Shown: positions 17,616 through 26,645 of the stretch, in pieces
Layout: each line of letters opens with the position of its first letter
Position numbering within the stretch: the first letter of the stretch is position 1
NCBI RefSeq assembly: GCF_016583625.1
Contig: NZ_NRRN01000022.1
Coordinates: 1 to 49,024, forward strand
Direction: 5' to 3'
DNA length: 49,024 bases
Origin: Halorhodospira abdelmalekii
Lineage (GTDB): Bacteria; Pseudomonadota; Gammaproteobacteria; Nitrococcales; Halorhodospiraceae
Position numbers and translations under genes: made by a program
Notes under the pieces: model-generated
Databases searched by the model: none
Told to the model about the DNA's origin: nothing
Seen by the model: only the letters and a program-made list of their open reading frames with translations

Positions 17616-17826
17616 GCCAAGCCTCCAAGAAGTCCTCTCTGTGCTCCCTCAATAGCTCGAGACATTCTCTGAGCTCCTGTCGTTTCAGTGATGAGGATAC
17701 GACTTCGACCGTGCTGATCTCGACTTTAGCCCAACGTTCCGCTTTCATCACGTGTACGTGGGCTGGTGGATGTTCGTTCGCATAGAAGAAGAACTTGTAG
17801 CCTCGCTCATTGAGCAGCGTAGGCAT
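17581..17826 (-). CDS. DUF4160-family small protein
   Basis: The 81-residue protein has the DUF4160 hallmark FFFYANEHPPAHVHV, followed by a basic-acidic helical part (LKRQELRECLELLREHREDF). It is paired with the overlapping DUF2442 gene. It starts 1 bp after the metG stop, on the same strand, so it may be read from the metG promoter. Function is unknown; a role as the active partner of a two-gene module is only a suggestion from the recurring gene pair. Confidence 0.85.
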   Translation of the reverse strand: MPTLLNERGYKFFFYANEHPPAHVHVMKAERWAKVEISTVEVVSSSLKRQELRECLELLREHREDFLEAWHDWFSRQRGSL

Positions 17827-17827
17827 C

Positions 17828-19933
17828 TCACTTCACCGCCATCCCCGGTTCAGCCCCGGCCGCCGGGCTGATCACCCACAGCTGATCACCACCCGGGCCG
17901 GCGCATAAGACCATCCCCTCCGAGACCCCAAAGCGCATCTTGCGCGGCTTGAGATTGGCCACACAGACCACCAGCAGCCCCTGCACCTGCTCCGGAGTGT
18001 ACGCCTGGCGGATGCCGGCAAAGACCTGACGGCGCTCGCCGCCGAGATCGAGCTCAAGGCGCAGCAGCTTGTCGGCCCCCTCGACCGTCTCGGCGTGCTC
18101 AACACGCGCCACCCGCAGATCGAGCTTGGCAAAGTCGTCGATCGTAATCTGTGCCTGTCTCTTAGCCCCCGCCTGTCCCTGCGTCTCCTGCGTCTCTCCC
18201 TCTCCCTTGCCTTCTCCCGTGCCTTCTCCCTTACGCACCGTCTTATCCGTCTCATCACCAGCCAGGCTCGGCGCCATCCCCAAGGTATCGCGTGATGCTT
18301 CCACAATCGCCTCCACTTGCGTGCGTTCTACTCGCGTCTTTAACGGCTTAAAGCGCTCAATCGGATGATCGAGCAGCGGCGTCTGGAGATCGGCCCAGCG
18401 CTGCTCGGGCAGCTTCATGAAGCGTTCAGCAGCGGCAGCCAGTTCCGGCATCACCGGCTTGATAAAGACGACCAAGATTCGAAAGAGATTCAGCCCGACG
18501 GTGCAAATACCCTGCACCTCTTCACGCTGCTGCGGGTCCTTGATCCGCTCCCACGGCCGCTCGGCGTCGATGTACTGATTGGCCTGATCGGCCAGTGCCA
18601 TGATCTCGCGCATCGCGCGGGCGTAGTCACGCCTCTCGTAGTGCTTAGCGATCCGCTCAGCCTGCGCGGCGAACTCGCGATAGAGCTCCGGCTGCGGCAG
18701 CCGCGCGGCCAGTCGCCCGTCGAAGTGCTTAGTGATAAAGCCGGCGCAGCGACTGGCGATATTGACCAGCTTGCCGACGATGTCGGAGTTGACCCGCTGG
18801 GTGAAATCGTCGAACGAGAGATCGATATCGTCGACACTGGGGCCGAGCTTCGCCGCGAAGTAGTAGCGCAGATACTCCGGATCGAGGTGTTCAAGATAAG
18901 TCCGCGCGGTGATAAACGTCCCCCGCGACTTCGACATCTTCTGTCCGTTGACCGTCAAAAAACCGTGGCAGTAGACGGCGTTCGGCGTGCGAAAACCGGC
19001 CCCGTGGAGCATCGCCGGCCAAAAGAGGGTGTGGAAGTAGGCGATATCCTTGCCGATAAAGTGGTAGAGCTCGGTCTGGGCAGCCGCCGCCGGTTCCGCC
19101 TCCCAAAAGGCGCCAAAATCGAGCCCCTGCGCTTCGGCCAAGTGGCGAAAGCTGGCGATATAGCCGATCGGCGCATCGAGCCAGACGTAGAAAAACTTCG
19201 CCTCGGTACCGGGGATCTGAAACCCGAAGTAGGGGGCATCGCGCGAGATGTCCCAATCGCGCAGCCCGGCCTCGAACCACTCGTTCAGCTTATTGACGAT
19301 CTCTGCCTGCAAGTGATCGGGGCTCGCCCACTGGCGCAGCATCTCGGTAAAATCGCCGAGTCGAAAGAAGAAGTGCTCACTCTGACGAACCTCCGGGCGC
19401 TCCCCGGAGATCGCCGAGACCGGGTCACGCAGCTCGATCGGCGTATAGGTGGCACCGCACGCCTCGCACGAGTCGCCGTACTGATCGGGCGCAGCGCAGC
19501 GCGGACACGTCCCCTTGATGTAGCGATCCGGCAAAAACATCTGCTCGCGCGGGTCGAAGAGCTGTTCGATGGTGCGCCGCTCGATATGGCCGCTCTCCGC
19601 TAAGCGCGTATAGATCAGCTCAGCGAGGGCGCGGTTCTCGTCCGAGTGGGTCGAGTGGTAGTGGTCGAAGGCGATCAAAAAGTCGGCAAAATCGCGCTGA
19701 TGGCTCGCCGCCATCTCCTCGATCAGCTGCTCGGGGGGGATGCCGCGCTCCCGCGCCTTGAGCATGACCGGGGTGCCGTGGGCATCGTCGGCGCAAACGT
19801 AGTAGCATTCGTGGCCGCGTAAGCGCTGAAAGCGCGCCCAGATATCGGTCTGGATGTACTCGACGAGGTGGCCGAGGTGGATCGGGCCGTTGGCGTAGGG
19901 CAGTGCGCTGGTAACAAGAATGCGTCGTGCCAT
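17828..19933 (-). CDS. metG: Methionyl-tRNA synthetase
   Basis: Charges tRNA(Met). The 701-residue protein starts [20 protein letters not shown], with the HIGH-type motif HLGH, a zinc-binding [19 protein letters not shown] insert at about residues 147-165, the KMSKS loop in [11 protein letters not shown], an anticodon-binding helical domain, and a C-terminal tRNA-binding (Trbp111-like) dimer domain from about residue 600 ([14 protein letters not shown]). A low-complexity Gly/Glu/Lys linker ([17 protein letters not shown]) joins the last two. The ATG at 19933 matches the family start; the longer opening upstream does not. Confidence 0.97.
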   Translation of the reverse strand: MARRILVTSALPYANGPIHLGHLVEYIQTDIWARFQRLRGHECYYVCADDAHGTPVMLKARERGIPPEQLIEEMAASHQRDFADFLIAFDHYHSTHSDENRALAELIYTRLAESGHIERRTIEQLFDPREQMFLPDRYIKGTCPRCAAPDQYGDSCEACGATYTPIELRDPVSAISGERPEVRQSEHFFFRLGDFTEMLRQWASPDHLQAEIVNKLNEWFEAGLRDWDISRDAPYFGFQIPGTEAKFFYVWLDAPIGYIASFRHLAEAQGLDFGAFWEAEPAAAAQTELYHFIGKDIAYFHTLFWPAMLHGAGFRTPNAVYCHGFLTVNGQKMSKSRGTFITARTYLEHLDPEYLRYYFAAKLGPSVDDIDLSFDDFTQRVNSDIVGKLVNIASRCAGFITKHFDGRLAARLPQPELYREFAAQAERIAKHYERRDYARAMREIMALADQANQYIDAERPWERIKDPQQREEVQGICTVGLNLFRILVVFIKPVMPELAAAAERFMKLPEQRWADLQTPLLDHPIERFKPLKTRVERTQVEAIVEASRDTLGMAPSLAGDETDKTVRKGEGTGEGKGEGETQETQGQAGAKRQAQITIDDFAKLDLRVARVEHAETVEGADKLLRLELDLGGERRQVFAGIRQAYTPEQVQGLLVVCVANLKPRKMRFGVSEGMVLCAGPGGDQLWVISPAAGAEPGMAVK

Positions 19934-20112
19934 GGGCTCTCTACAGGCTTCTCCGTGCGGTTGTGGTGAGATCGGTTCGGAGCGGTGTGTTGCCGGTCGG
20001 CGCGGACGCGCCGCACTTACTATTGGCGGCAATGAGCAAGGCGGGCATTATGCCAGATTCTTCGCCCCTTAGGGGTCCTGTAGGCGAGAGAACGGAGCAG
20101 AATGGAGGAGAC

Positions 20113-20889
20113 ATGCAGCGTATAGCGGGATGGTGGGTCGCGGTGTGGCTCGGTGCGGCCGGCGCAGCGCTCCTAAGCAGTGGCACGGCAGCGGCCGGTG
20201 GGGGCAGTGGCCACCTCGGCGGGTTCGGCGGTGCCGGCTACCCACTGCCGGCCGACGGCTACCGGCTGGTCGAGGCCGAACTCATCGACCGGCGCAGTGG
20301 CCGCGTCGAACTGCGCCATCAGCACTTCGATGAACGCGGTGTGGCCGATCGCATCGCCACCCTCGGCACGCTCACCCTGCGGCGCACTGGGGCGTGGCAG
20401 AGCAGCATCGGTGTTGGCACCTACGGCGCGGAAGAGACCGATGCCGCCGGTTTTATCAACCTGCACAGCCGGGCGCTGTTGCGCGAGGTCGACCGCGACG
20501 GCTATGGCCTCGGCATCGCCGGTGGGGTGCACTACAACGTCAACGACGAGCGGCGCGACGATCACTACCTGGTGATCCCGCTCACCGTCGAGTGGGGTCG
20601 ACGCACCACGCTACACGCCAACATCGGCGGCATCCACTACCGGCAGGCCGATGAGACGGCCGGCCTGTGGGCGCTGGCACTCGACTGGCAGCTGGCGCGG
20701 CGCTGGGAGGTGCTCTTCCAGTTCAGCTCCGACACCTTAAGCGAGAGCAAGGTCCACGGCGTTACCGGGCTGCGCTACACCGTGCTCGATGAACTGGTGC
20801 AGATCGATGTCGGCTACGGCCGGGAGCTGACCTCCGGCGGCGGCGATCAGTACCACTTCGGCCTGCAGTTCGACGCCATCCGCTTTTAA
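20113..20889 (+). CDS. Outer-membrane beta-barrel protein of unknown function
   Basis: The 258-residue product begins with a signal peptide (MQRIAGWWVAVWLGAAGAAL, cleavage probably after TAAA). It then shows alternating hydrophobic/polar strands such as YRLVEAELIDRRSGRVELRH and LHANIGGIHYRQADETAG, and ends in phenylalanine (FGLQFDAIRF), the usual C-terminal signature of barrel proteins inserted by Bam. A strong GGAGGAG site precedes the ATG at 20113. It is divergent from metG. No specific family was recognised. Confidence 0.75.
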   Translation: MQRIAGWWVAVWLGAAGAALLSSGTAAAGGGSGHLGGFGGAGYPLPADGYRLVEAELIDRRSGRVELRHQHFDERGVADRIATLGTLTLRRTGAWQSSIGVGTYGAEETDAAGFINLHSRALLREVDRDGYGLGIAGGVHYNVNDERRDDHYLVIPLTVEWGRRTTLHANIGGIHYRQADETAGLWALALDWQLARRWEVLFQFSSDTLSESKVHGVTGLRYTVLDELVQIDVGYGRELTSGGGDQYHFGLQFDAIRF

Positions 20890-20989
20890 CAATGGTGTGG
20901 CAGGGTGATGACACCATCGCCGCTGCTAGAGCAGGAGCCGCGGCTGAAGTTTTCGAGGCTTCCCCAGCTGCCGAGGAGTGTGTCTCTAA

Positions 20990-21892
20990 ATGGCTTTATG
21001 GATCGCCGTCCTGCTCGGTATCGTGCAGGGCATCTTCATGTTCTTGCCGGTCAGCTCGACGGCCCACATGGTGCTTCTGGAGCACTGGCTGATCGGCCAG
21101 GGGCAGCCGCTGCCGGCGCCCGAGAGCGCCGAGATGATCCTCTTTAACCTCGTCGTCCACGTCGGCACGCTGATCTCCATCGCCGTCGTCTTCTGGCCGA
21201 GTCTGCGCCGCTTCAGCGCCGAGGTCGTGACCCAGGGCTACACCTGGGCACGGGCCGGTGGCCGTGATGGCCGCGATGGCAAAGCCGCCTTCAGCGGGCC
21301 GCCGCTCTTCGCCCGGCTCTTTCTCCTCGGCATGCTCTCGGTGTTGCTGACCGGGGTCGTCGGCCTGTCACTCAAGGCGGCCTTCGAACAGATCTTCGCC
21401 AACCCGTGGATGATCGGGGTGACGCTGCTGCTCACCGGCGTGCTGCTCTTTTGGACCGATAAACTGCCGCCGCGCCGGCGCAGCCTGCGCCGCACCGGCC
21501 TCGGCACGGCGACGCTGATCGGCGTTGCCCAGGGCTTTGCACTGATGCCGGGGCTCTCACGCAGCGCGATGACGATCGTCTTCGGCCTCTTCGCCGGGCT
21601 GAAGCGGCGCTGGGCGGCCGAGTACAGCTTCTTTTTGGCGATTCCGACGATCTGTGCGGCGACCCTGCTCCAGGCGATTGATGTCTATCGTCTCGGCGGC
21701 CTCGACGGAGTCACCTACAGCGCCCTGTTGGCCGGTTTTATTGTCGCTGCGCTCGTTGGCATCGTCTCGTTAAAATTGGTCATCTACTTTCTCTACCGAG
21801 CGCAACTTAAGGTCTTTGCCTTCTACGTCTGGGCGCTCGCCGCCGCGATCTTGACCGGCGTCCTGGATTTGCCGATACACCATCCGCTCTAG
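20990..21892 (+). CDS. uppP: UppP/BacA-family undecaprenyl-diphosphatase homologue, altered motif
   Basis: Members of this membrane family dephosphorylate undecaprenyl diphosphate to recycle the peptidoglycan lipid carrier. The 300-residue protein has the family layout, with GIVQGIFMFLPVSSTAHM at the N-terminus and the second motif PGLSRSAMTIVFGLFAG. In E. coli the first motif is EGLTE (Glu17, Glu21); here it is QGIFM, so the second glutamate, part of the (E/Q)xxxE motif, is Met17. The motif histidine (His26) and the arginine of GLSRSA are kept. It may be an inactive or altered-specificity paralogue. It is followed 11 bp later by mgtE. Confidence 0.85.
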   Translation: MALWIAVLLGIVQGIFMFLPVSSTAHMVLLEHWLIGQGQPLPAPESAEMILFNLVVHVGTLISIAVVFWPSLRRFSAEVVTQGYTWARAGGRDGRDGKAAFSGPPLFARLFLLGMLSVLLTGVVGLSLKAAFEQIFANPWMIGVTLLLTGVLLFWTDKLPPRRRSLRRTGLGTATLIGVAQGFALMPGLSRSAMTIVFGLFAGLKRRWAAEYSFFLAIPTICAATLLQAIDVYRLGGLDGVTYSALLAGFIVAALVGIVSLKLVIYFLYRAQLKVFAFYVWALAAAILTGVLDLPIHHPL

Positions 21893-21903
21893 GGGGAACT
21901 GCC

Positions 21904-23253
21904 ATGGAATACGAAGAGCTCATCGAGGCGCTGCGGCCGTTGCTCGATGGTCGACGCTGGAAAGAGGTGCGCGCGCGCATCGAAGAGTTGCCGGCACAAG
22001 ACGTCGCCGAACTGATCCTGCGTCTCGATAAATCGCAGCGGATCTTCCTCTTCAAACTGCTGCCGCGTCCGCGCGCCGCCGAGGTCTTCTCCTACCTCTC
22101 GGCCGACAACCAGGATGCGCTGCTCCAAGATATGACCGATCACGAGACGCGCGAGCTGATCGCCGGTTTGACCCCCGACGATCGAACCGCGCTCTTCCAG
22201 GAGCTGCCGGCCGAGGCAACGCAGCGGCTGCTTGAGCTGCTGCCGCCGGGAGCGCAGCGCGAGGCACGCGAACTGCTCGGTTACCCGCCGGAGAGTGTCG
22301 GTCGGTTGATGACGCCCGACTACATCGCCGTGCGCCCCGACTGGAGTGTATCGCGCTGCCTGCAGCATATTCGCAGCCAGCGCGAGAAGGCCGAGACCGT
22401 CAACGTCATCTACGTCGTCGACCACCACGGCAAGCTGCTCGATGCGCTGACCATTCGCCGCTTTATCGTCGCCGACCCGGAGACTCCGGTCGCCGACTTG
22501 ATGGACCGGCATGTCACCTCCATCTCGGCCTTTGAAGATCGTGAGAAGGCCGTCGAGCGAGTACAGCGCTACGATCTGAGTGCGCTGCCGGTTGTCGACA
22601 CCGAAGGTGTGCTGCTCGGTACTGTCACCCCCGATGACATCATGGACGTTGCCGAGGCCGAGGCGACCGAGGACTTCCAAAAGGTCGGTGGTGTCGGCGT
22701 GCTGAACTTCAGCTTGCGCGATGCCAGCATCCGCCTGCTCTACCAGCGCCGTGTTGGTTGGCTCGTGCTGCTGGTCTTTATCAACATGTTCGGCGGGGCG
22801 ATTATTGCCTCATACGAGGAGACCATCGAAGCCGTCATCGTGTTGGTGACCTTCTTGCCGTTGGTCGTCGATACCGGCGGCAATGCCGGAACCCAGTCAG
22901 CAACCCTGATGGTGCGGGCGTTGGCGACCGGTGATGTGCGAGCGCGTGACTGGCTGCGCCTATGGGGTAAGGAGGCGCTGGTTGCAGTCGCCCTGGGGGT
23001 GACGGTTGCCGCGGCAGTCTGGCTCCTCGGGCTCTATCGTGGCGGCCTCGATATCGCTTGGGTGGTGGCGCTGGCGATGATGGCGGTCGTCTTTATCGGC
23101 AGCATGATCGGAATGCTGCTGCCGTTTGGCTTGGCGCGCCTGAACCTCGATCCGGCGACGGCGAGTGCGCCGTTGATCACGTCGATCGCCGACATCGCCG
23201 GCATCTTGATCTTCTTCGCGATCGCTACGGCGCTCTTGGGGCATATGTTGTAG
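21904..23253 (+). CDS. mgtE: Magnesium transporter MgtE
   Basis: A Mg2+ channel with cytosolic regulatory domains. The 449 residues show an N-terminal helical MgtE-N domain (about 1-125), two CBS domains (about 126-260: MTPDYIAVRPDWSVSRCL, VTSISAFEDREKAVERVQRY), a plug helix, and five membrane helices. The last part carries the pore motif PLVVDTGGNAGTQSATLMVR. Length is typical. It is 11 bp after the UppP homologue and likely cotranscribed. Confidence 0.96.
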   Translation: MEYEELIEALRPLLDGRRWKEVRARIEELPAQDVAELILRLDKSQRIFLFKLLPRPRAAEVFSYLSADNQDALLQDMTDHETRELIAGLTPDDRTALFQELPAEATQRLLELLPPGAQREARELLGYPPESVGRLMTPDYIAVRPDWSVSRCLQHIRSQREKAETVNVIYVVDHHGKLLDALTIRRFIVADPETPVADLMDRHVTSISAFEDREKAVERVQRYDLSALPVVDTEGVLLGTVTPDDIMDVAEAEATEDFQKVGGVGVLNFSLRDASIRLLYQRRVGWLVLLVFINMFGGAIIASYEETIEAVIVLVTFLPLVVDTGGNAGTQSATLMVRALATGDVRARDWLRLWGKEALVAVALGVTVAAAVWLLGLYRGGLDIAWVVALAMMAVVFIGSMIGMLLPFGLARLNLDPATASAPLITSIADIAGILIFFAIATALLGHML

Positions 23254-23640
23254 TTATTTTTGTTTTCGGCAGGTTAAGTTGCTGTAGGTTGGTGCTTTAG
23301 GTTGTTGTAGGCTGGTGCGGATAGGCACTCTCTCGCTCATTCGCAGTGATCGCCGAGTTTGATCGAGGTTTCGGTGAGCTGCGGCGGGGGAGTGCCGGTT
23401 TGATCGAGGTTTCGGTGAGCTGCGGCGGGGGGTGTGCCGGCCCCCCATGCGAGGACGCCGTGAATCCATCCCTGGAGGCTTCGCGGTCGCATCCCTGCGA
23501 CCGAGACCTCGCCTGGGGGCGCGTCACCCCCCCGCCGCGGTGGCAGCGTGACGGCCTGAGGCGGACTCATTGTCGACCTTGGTGGGCTGCGATGGGTGAG
23601 ATGCTTGCCCGTCCCCTGTACTTAGGGCTAACATCCTGGC
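23254..23640. other. Repeat-filled intergenic region
   Basis: No gene is supported. It holds two tandem copies of a 33-bp element (23358-23390, 23399-23431; period 41) reading TTTGATCGAGGTTTCGGTGA and onward. A diverged inverted relative lies at 27801-27837. These are followed by the 82-bp hairpin element copy B. Confidence 0.8.
23441..23522. repeat. 82-bp dispersed hairpin element, copy B (inverted relative to copy A)
   Basis: Reverse complement of 8248-8329 with two substitutions that compensate each other in the 8-bp hairpin stem. It lies between mgtE and the coiled-coil gene. Confidence 0.9.
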
Positions 23641-24342
23641 ATGACTTCCGTTGTCGAATTCTATGAGAAACTCTCGTCGGCCCCCGACGAGAAGACCCGT
23701 GCGCGGCTCATCGCCGAGGCCTTCGAGCGCATGGAGGAGCGCTACCCCGAGGTGCGCGATTTGGCCACCCAGTCGGCCCTGTCGGAGACTGAACTGCGTC
23801 TGAAAAAGGAGATCATCGAACTTGAAGGGCGGTTGCGGCTGGAGATTGAGCAACTACGCGGTGATGTCAGTCGTGAGATTGAGCAACTACGCGGTGATGT
23901 CAGCCGTGAGATTGAGCAACTACGCGGTGATGTCAGCCGTGAGATTGAGCAACTACGCGGCGATGTCAGCCGTGAGATTGAGCAACTACGCGGCGAGCAG
24001 CGCGAATCGGAAGGTCGGCTGACCAAAGAGATCGAACAGCTCCGCGGTGAACTCGGTCGTGAGATTGAGCAACTACGCGGCGAGCAGCGCGAATCGGAAG
24101 GCCGGCTGACCAAAGAGATCGAACAGCTTCGCGGTGATGTCAGCCGTGAGATTGAGCAACTACGCGCCGAGCAGCGCGAATCGGAAGGTCGGCTGACCAA
24201 AGAGATCGAACAGCTCCGCGGCGAACTCGGTCGTGACATCGAGCAGATGCGTAGCAGTGGCCTGCGATGGGTGGTGGGACTGCTCACTGGTCAGACGTTG
24301 GTGATTATTGCCGCTCTCTTCGCCATCGCAGGAGGCCAATGA
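23641..24342 (+). CDS. Coiled-coil protein with hendecad repeats and C-terminal membrane helix
   Basis: The 233-residue protein has a short N-terminal helical part ([20 protein letters not shown]), then a long coiled coil (about residues 50-205) built from an 11-residue unit, [11 protein letters not shown], and an 18-residue variant ([18 protein letters not shown], i.e. 11 + 7). It ends in one membrane helix ([20 protein letters not shown]). The layout resembles DUF1640/CCDC90-like proteins; function unknown. The underlying DNA is a 33-bp tandem repeat, so the length of the stalk may vary between strains. The ATG at 23641 begins the N-terminal helical part. Confidence 0.8.
   Translation: MTSVVEFYEKLSSAPDEKTRARLIAEAFERMEERYPEVRDLATQSALSETELRLKKEIIELEGRLRLEIEQLRGDVSREIEQLRGDVSREIEQLRGDVSREIEQLRGDVSREIEQLRGEQRESEGRLTKEIEQLRGELGREIEQLRGEQRESEGRLTKEIEQLRGDVSREIEQLRAEQRESEGRLTKEIEQLRGELGRDIEQMRSSGLRWVVGLLTGQTLVIIAALFAIAGGQ
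23860..23991 (+). repeat. 33-bp tandem repeat, 4 copies, within the coiled-coil gene
   Basis: Four nearly identical units encode [11 protein letters not shown]. Further related units continue to about 24255 mixed with 54-bp variants. Unit length is a multiple of 3, so copy-number change keeps the frame. Confidence 0.9.
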
Positions 24343-24362
24343 GTGCGCGAGGGAGCCGTTTC

Positions 24363-24929
24363 ATGACCATAAAATCAGACCGCTGGATCCGCCACATGGC
24401 CGAGGCGCACGGCATGATCGAGCCCTTCGAACCCAATCAAGTGCGCACTGTCAATGAGCAGCGGGTGATCTCGTACGGCACTTCAAGTTACGGCTACGAC
24501 GTTCGTTGTGCTACCGATTTCAAGATCTTCACCAACATCAACTCGGCAGTGGTCGATCCAAAGGCGTTCGATGCTAACAGTTTTGTGGACGTCCACGCCG
24601 ACGTCTGCATCATTCCGCCGAACTCTTTCGCGCTCGCCTATACCCTGGAGTATTTCCGCATCCCGCGTAACGTCTTGACTGTCTGCGTTGGGAAGTCGAC
24701 CTACGCCCGCTGTGGCATCATTGTCAACGTCACCCCGCTGGAGCCAGAGTGGGAGGGACACGTTACTCTTGAGTTCTCTAACACCACACCGCTGCCGGCG
24801 AAGATCTACGCCAACGAAGGGGTTGCGCAGATGCTCTTCTTCGAGTCCGATGAGTCGTGCGCGACGTCGTACGCTGATCGTGGCGGGAAGTATATGAAGC
24901 AGCGCGGGGTGACTCTACCCCGCTCTTAG
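24363..24929 (+). CDS. dcd: dCTP deaminase
   Basis: Converts dCTP to dUTP on the way to dTTP. The 188-residue protein begins [20 protein letters not shown], carries [12 protein letters not shown], the binding motif [20 protein letters not shown] with the catalytic glutamate, and [11 protein letters not shown] near the end. Length and start (ATG at 24363) match the family. It follows the coiled-coil gene by 20 bp and may share its transcript. Confidence 0.97.
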   Translation: MTIKSDRWIRHMAEAHGMIEPFEPNQVRTVNEQRVISYGTSSYGYDVRCATDFKIFTNINSAVVDPKAFDANSFVDVHADVCIIPPNSFALAYTLEYFRIPRNVLTVCVGKSTYARCGIIVNVTPLEPEWEGHVTLEFSNTTPLPAKIYANEGVAQMLFFESDESCATSYADRGGKYMKQRGVTLPRS

Positions 24930-24962
24930 CCAGTACCCCGTCGGTCACGCCGCCACCGCGGC

Positions 24963-24978
24963 GGGGGGAGTGCCCCCC
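24963..24978. terminator. GC hairpin between convergent genes
   Basis: Six G and six C around AGTG form a short stem between the ends of dcd and the DUF3108 gene. There is no T run, so activity as a terminator is uncertain. Confidence 0.3.
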
Positions 24979-24982
24979 TCCG

Positions 24983-25768
24983 TCACTCCCCAAACCGGAC
25001 CGACTTCAGCTCCATGATAAATGTCCGCCCCCCCGCCACATGCTCAATCTTTACCGGAAGATTGTACTGCTCCGGATCGACCCAAGCGTTCGACTCACGA
25101 TCCCCGTTATCGCGCACCCGCTTAATCCGCTCGGCTCGAAACCGCCCCGCATCCACACTGACCCGCTCACGCCCCATCGCCCGAAACGTATAGTCAGAGA
25201 CCTCCCCACCATCGGCGATAGCGTAGCGCAGCGTCTCACCGATGCGGCCACTTAAGTCTCGCATAATCAACAACTGCGGCAACAGCCGATCGACATACTC
25301 AGGGGACCACTCCAGCTCCTCCTCTCCATCAAAACGAACGACTCCCGCCTCCCGGTCAAAAACAATCTCCTCCACCCGCTCATCACGCCCCTCACGCTCA
25401 TGACGAAAACGCTCCGGCTCCAGCTTGCCCGCCTCCGTAATTCGCCCCTCAGTGATATCGGTATAGTCCGTACCGAGAATCATCCGAGCCAGACCGCTCG
25501 GCGAGACAAACATCTCATAACGAAAACGATCCGTCTCCGGGTAGGTAAGCTCTAGCGTACTGTGCCCCAACGTTAAGCGCCCGAGCGTAACTGCATACTC
25601 GGCAAAAAAGGGCGGAATGCGGGCTGGCGTCTCCGTCTCCGCGGCTGCTGTGCCAGATCCGGCCGCGACTATTGCCACGATCCCGAATGTACACAGCCGC
25701 AGCGTAAACCGAGAAGAGAGTGAAGGTGCAAAGCCGAATAAACGCCACATAGCGCTTCGGCCCCACAT
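24983..25768 (-). CDS. DUF3108 exported protein
   Basis: The product (about 261 residues from the ATG at 25768; a second ATG at 25750 is also possible) has a hydrophobic export segment (LRLCTFGIVAIVAAGSGTAA) and then the DUF3108 pattern PFFAEYAVTLGRLTLGHSTL, with ITEAGKLEPERFRHEREGR and WVDPEQYNLPVKIEHV. DUF3108 proteins are presumed periplasmic and often follow purN in gammaproteobacteria. Here it starts 10 bp after the purN stop, so purM-purN-DUF3108 is a likely operon. Function is unknown. Confidence 0.85.
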   Translation of the reverse strand: MWGRSAMWRLFGFAPSLSSRFTLRLCTFGIVAIVAAGSGTAAAETETPARIPPFFAEYAVTLGRLTLGHSTLELTYPETDRFRYEMFVSPSGLARMILGTDYTDITEGRITEAGKLEPERFRHEREGRDERVEEIVFDREAGVVRFDGEEELEWSPEYVDRLLPQLLIMRDLSGRIGETLRYAIADGGEVSDYTFRAMGRERVSVDAGRFRAERIKRVRDNGDRESNAWVDPEQYNLPVKIEHVAGGRTFIMELKSVRFGE

Positions 25769-25778
25769 CCGCAGCCAC

Positions 25779-26645
25779 TCAGCCACGTCCACCACTCCTG
25801 TCGCAGTTGCAGTCGCTACCGCAGTCGCAGTCGCTGCCGCTGTCATTGTCGCGGGCGAGGCAGAAAGCATGCGGATCGGCATCAAACGCCTCCAAATCAT
25901 CGTCAGGGTAGAGACGCAGCGGCGCGCGTAACAACCGCCCGTCGAGTCGTGGGCCTTCGTCGGTCCACTGCAGCCGGCCACTGCAAAACCAGCGGACCGC
26001 CAACGGGTAGACCCGATGCTCCTGCGCATGCACCCGCTGCTGCAAAGAGTCGACCGACTCCCCTGGTTCGACCGGCACGACACCCTGAACGATCCCTGGG
26101 CCGGCATCTAACTCCGGAATCACAAAATGGACCGTACAGCCGTGCTCACAGACCCCGGCAGCGAGCGCCCGCTCATGGGTATGCAGCCCCCGAAAGTCCG
26201 GCAGCAGCGAAGGGTGGATATTCAGCAAACGACCAGTGAAGCGAGTGACAAACTCCGGCGTCAAGATTCGCATAAAACCGGCCAACACCACCAAATCGAC
26301 ACCGACCGCCTCAAGCTCAGCGACCAGCGCCGCATCAAAATCGGCCCGCTCCGCGTACTTTCGATGATCAACCACCCGCTGCGCCACACCGGCCGCTGCC
26401 GCCCGCTGCAACCCGTACGCCTCAGCGCGATTGCTGAGCACGGCGACGACCTCACCATCGCAGTGCCGCCGATCATCCAACAAAGCCTGCAGATTACTGC
26501 CGCTGCCAGAGATTAGCACCGCAATCCGGGCCGGAGTACGTCGCCGCTCGGCGACTCCATCCCCACCGACTGCACCGTCACCAACTGCGCCCACAGCCAC
26601 GCCCACACCCACAGGGCCAGCCGCACCCACCCCCGTTTGACTCAT
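25779..26645 (-). CDS. purN: Phosphoribosylglycinamide formyltransferase with N- and C-terminal extensions
   Basis: Transfers a formyl group from 10-formyl-tetrahydrofolate to GAR in purine synthesis. The core (about residues 39-245) has [18 protein letters not shown], the catalytic [10 protein letters not shown] (Asn, His), and [11 protein letters not shown] (Asp). The ATG at 26645 overlaps the purM stop (ATGA), which supports the long start and adds a 38-residue Gly/Val/Ala-rich lead ([18 protein letters not shown]). The end carries an unusual Asp/Ser/Cys tail ([17 protein letters not shown]) coded by short DNA repeats. Neither extension is in the E. coli enzyme. Confidence 0.95.
   Translation of the reverse strand: MSQTGVGAAGPVGVGVAVGAVGDGAVGGDGVAERRRTPARIAVLISGSGSNLQALLDDRRHCDGEVVAVLSNRAEAYGLQRAAAAGVAQRVVDHRKYAERADFDAALVAELEAVGVDLVVLAGFMRILTPEFVTRFTGRLLNIHPSLLPDFRGLHTHERALAAGVCEHGCTVHFVIPELDAGPGIVQGVVPVEPGESVDSLQQRVHAQEHRVYPLAVRWFCSGRLQWTDEGPRLDGRLLRAPLRLYPDDDLEAFDADPHAFCLARDNDSGSDCDCGSDCNCDRSGGRG

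Noticed and set aside
18365-19603. 412-residue plus-strand open frame
   Set aside because: Antisense to metG over its full length, with no recognisable motif.
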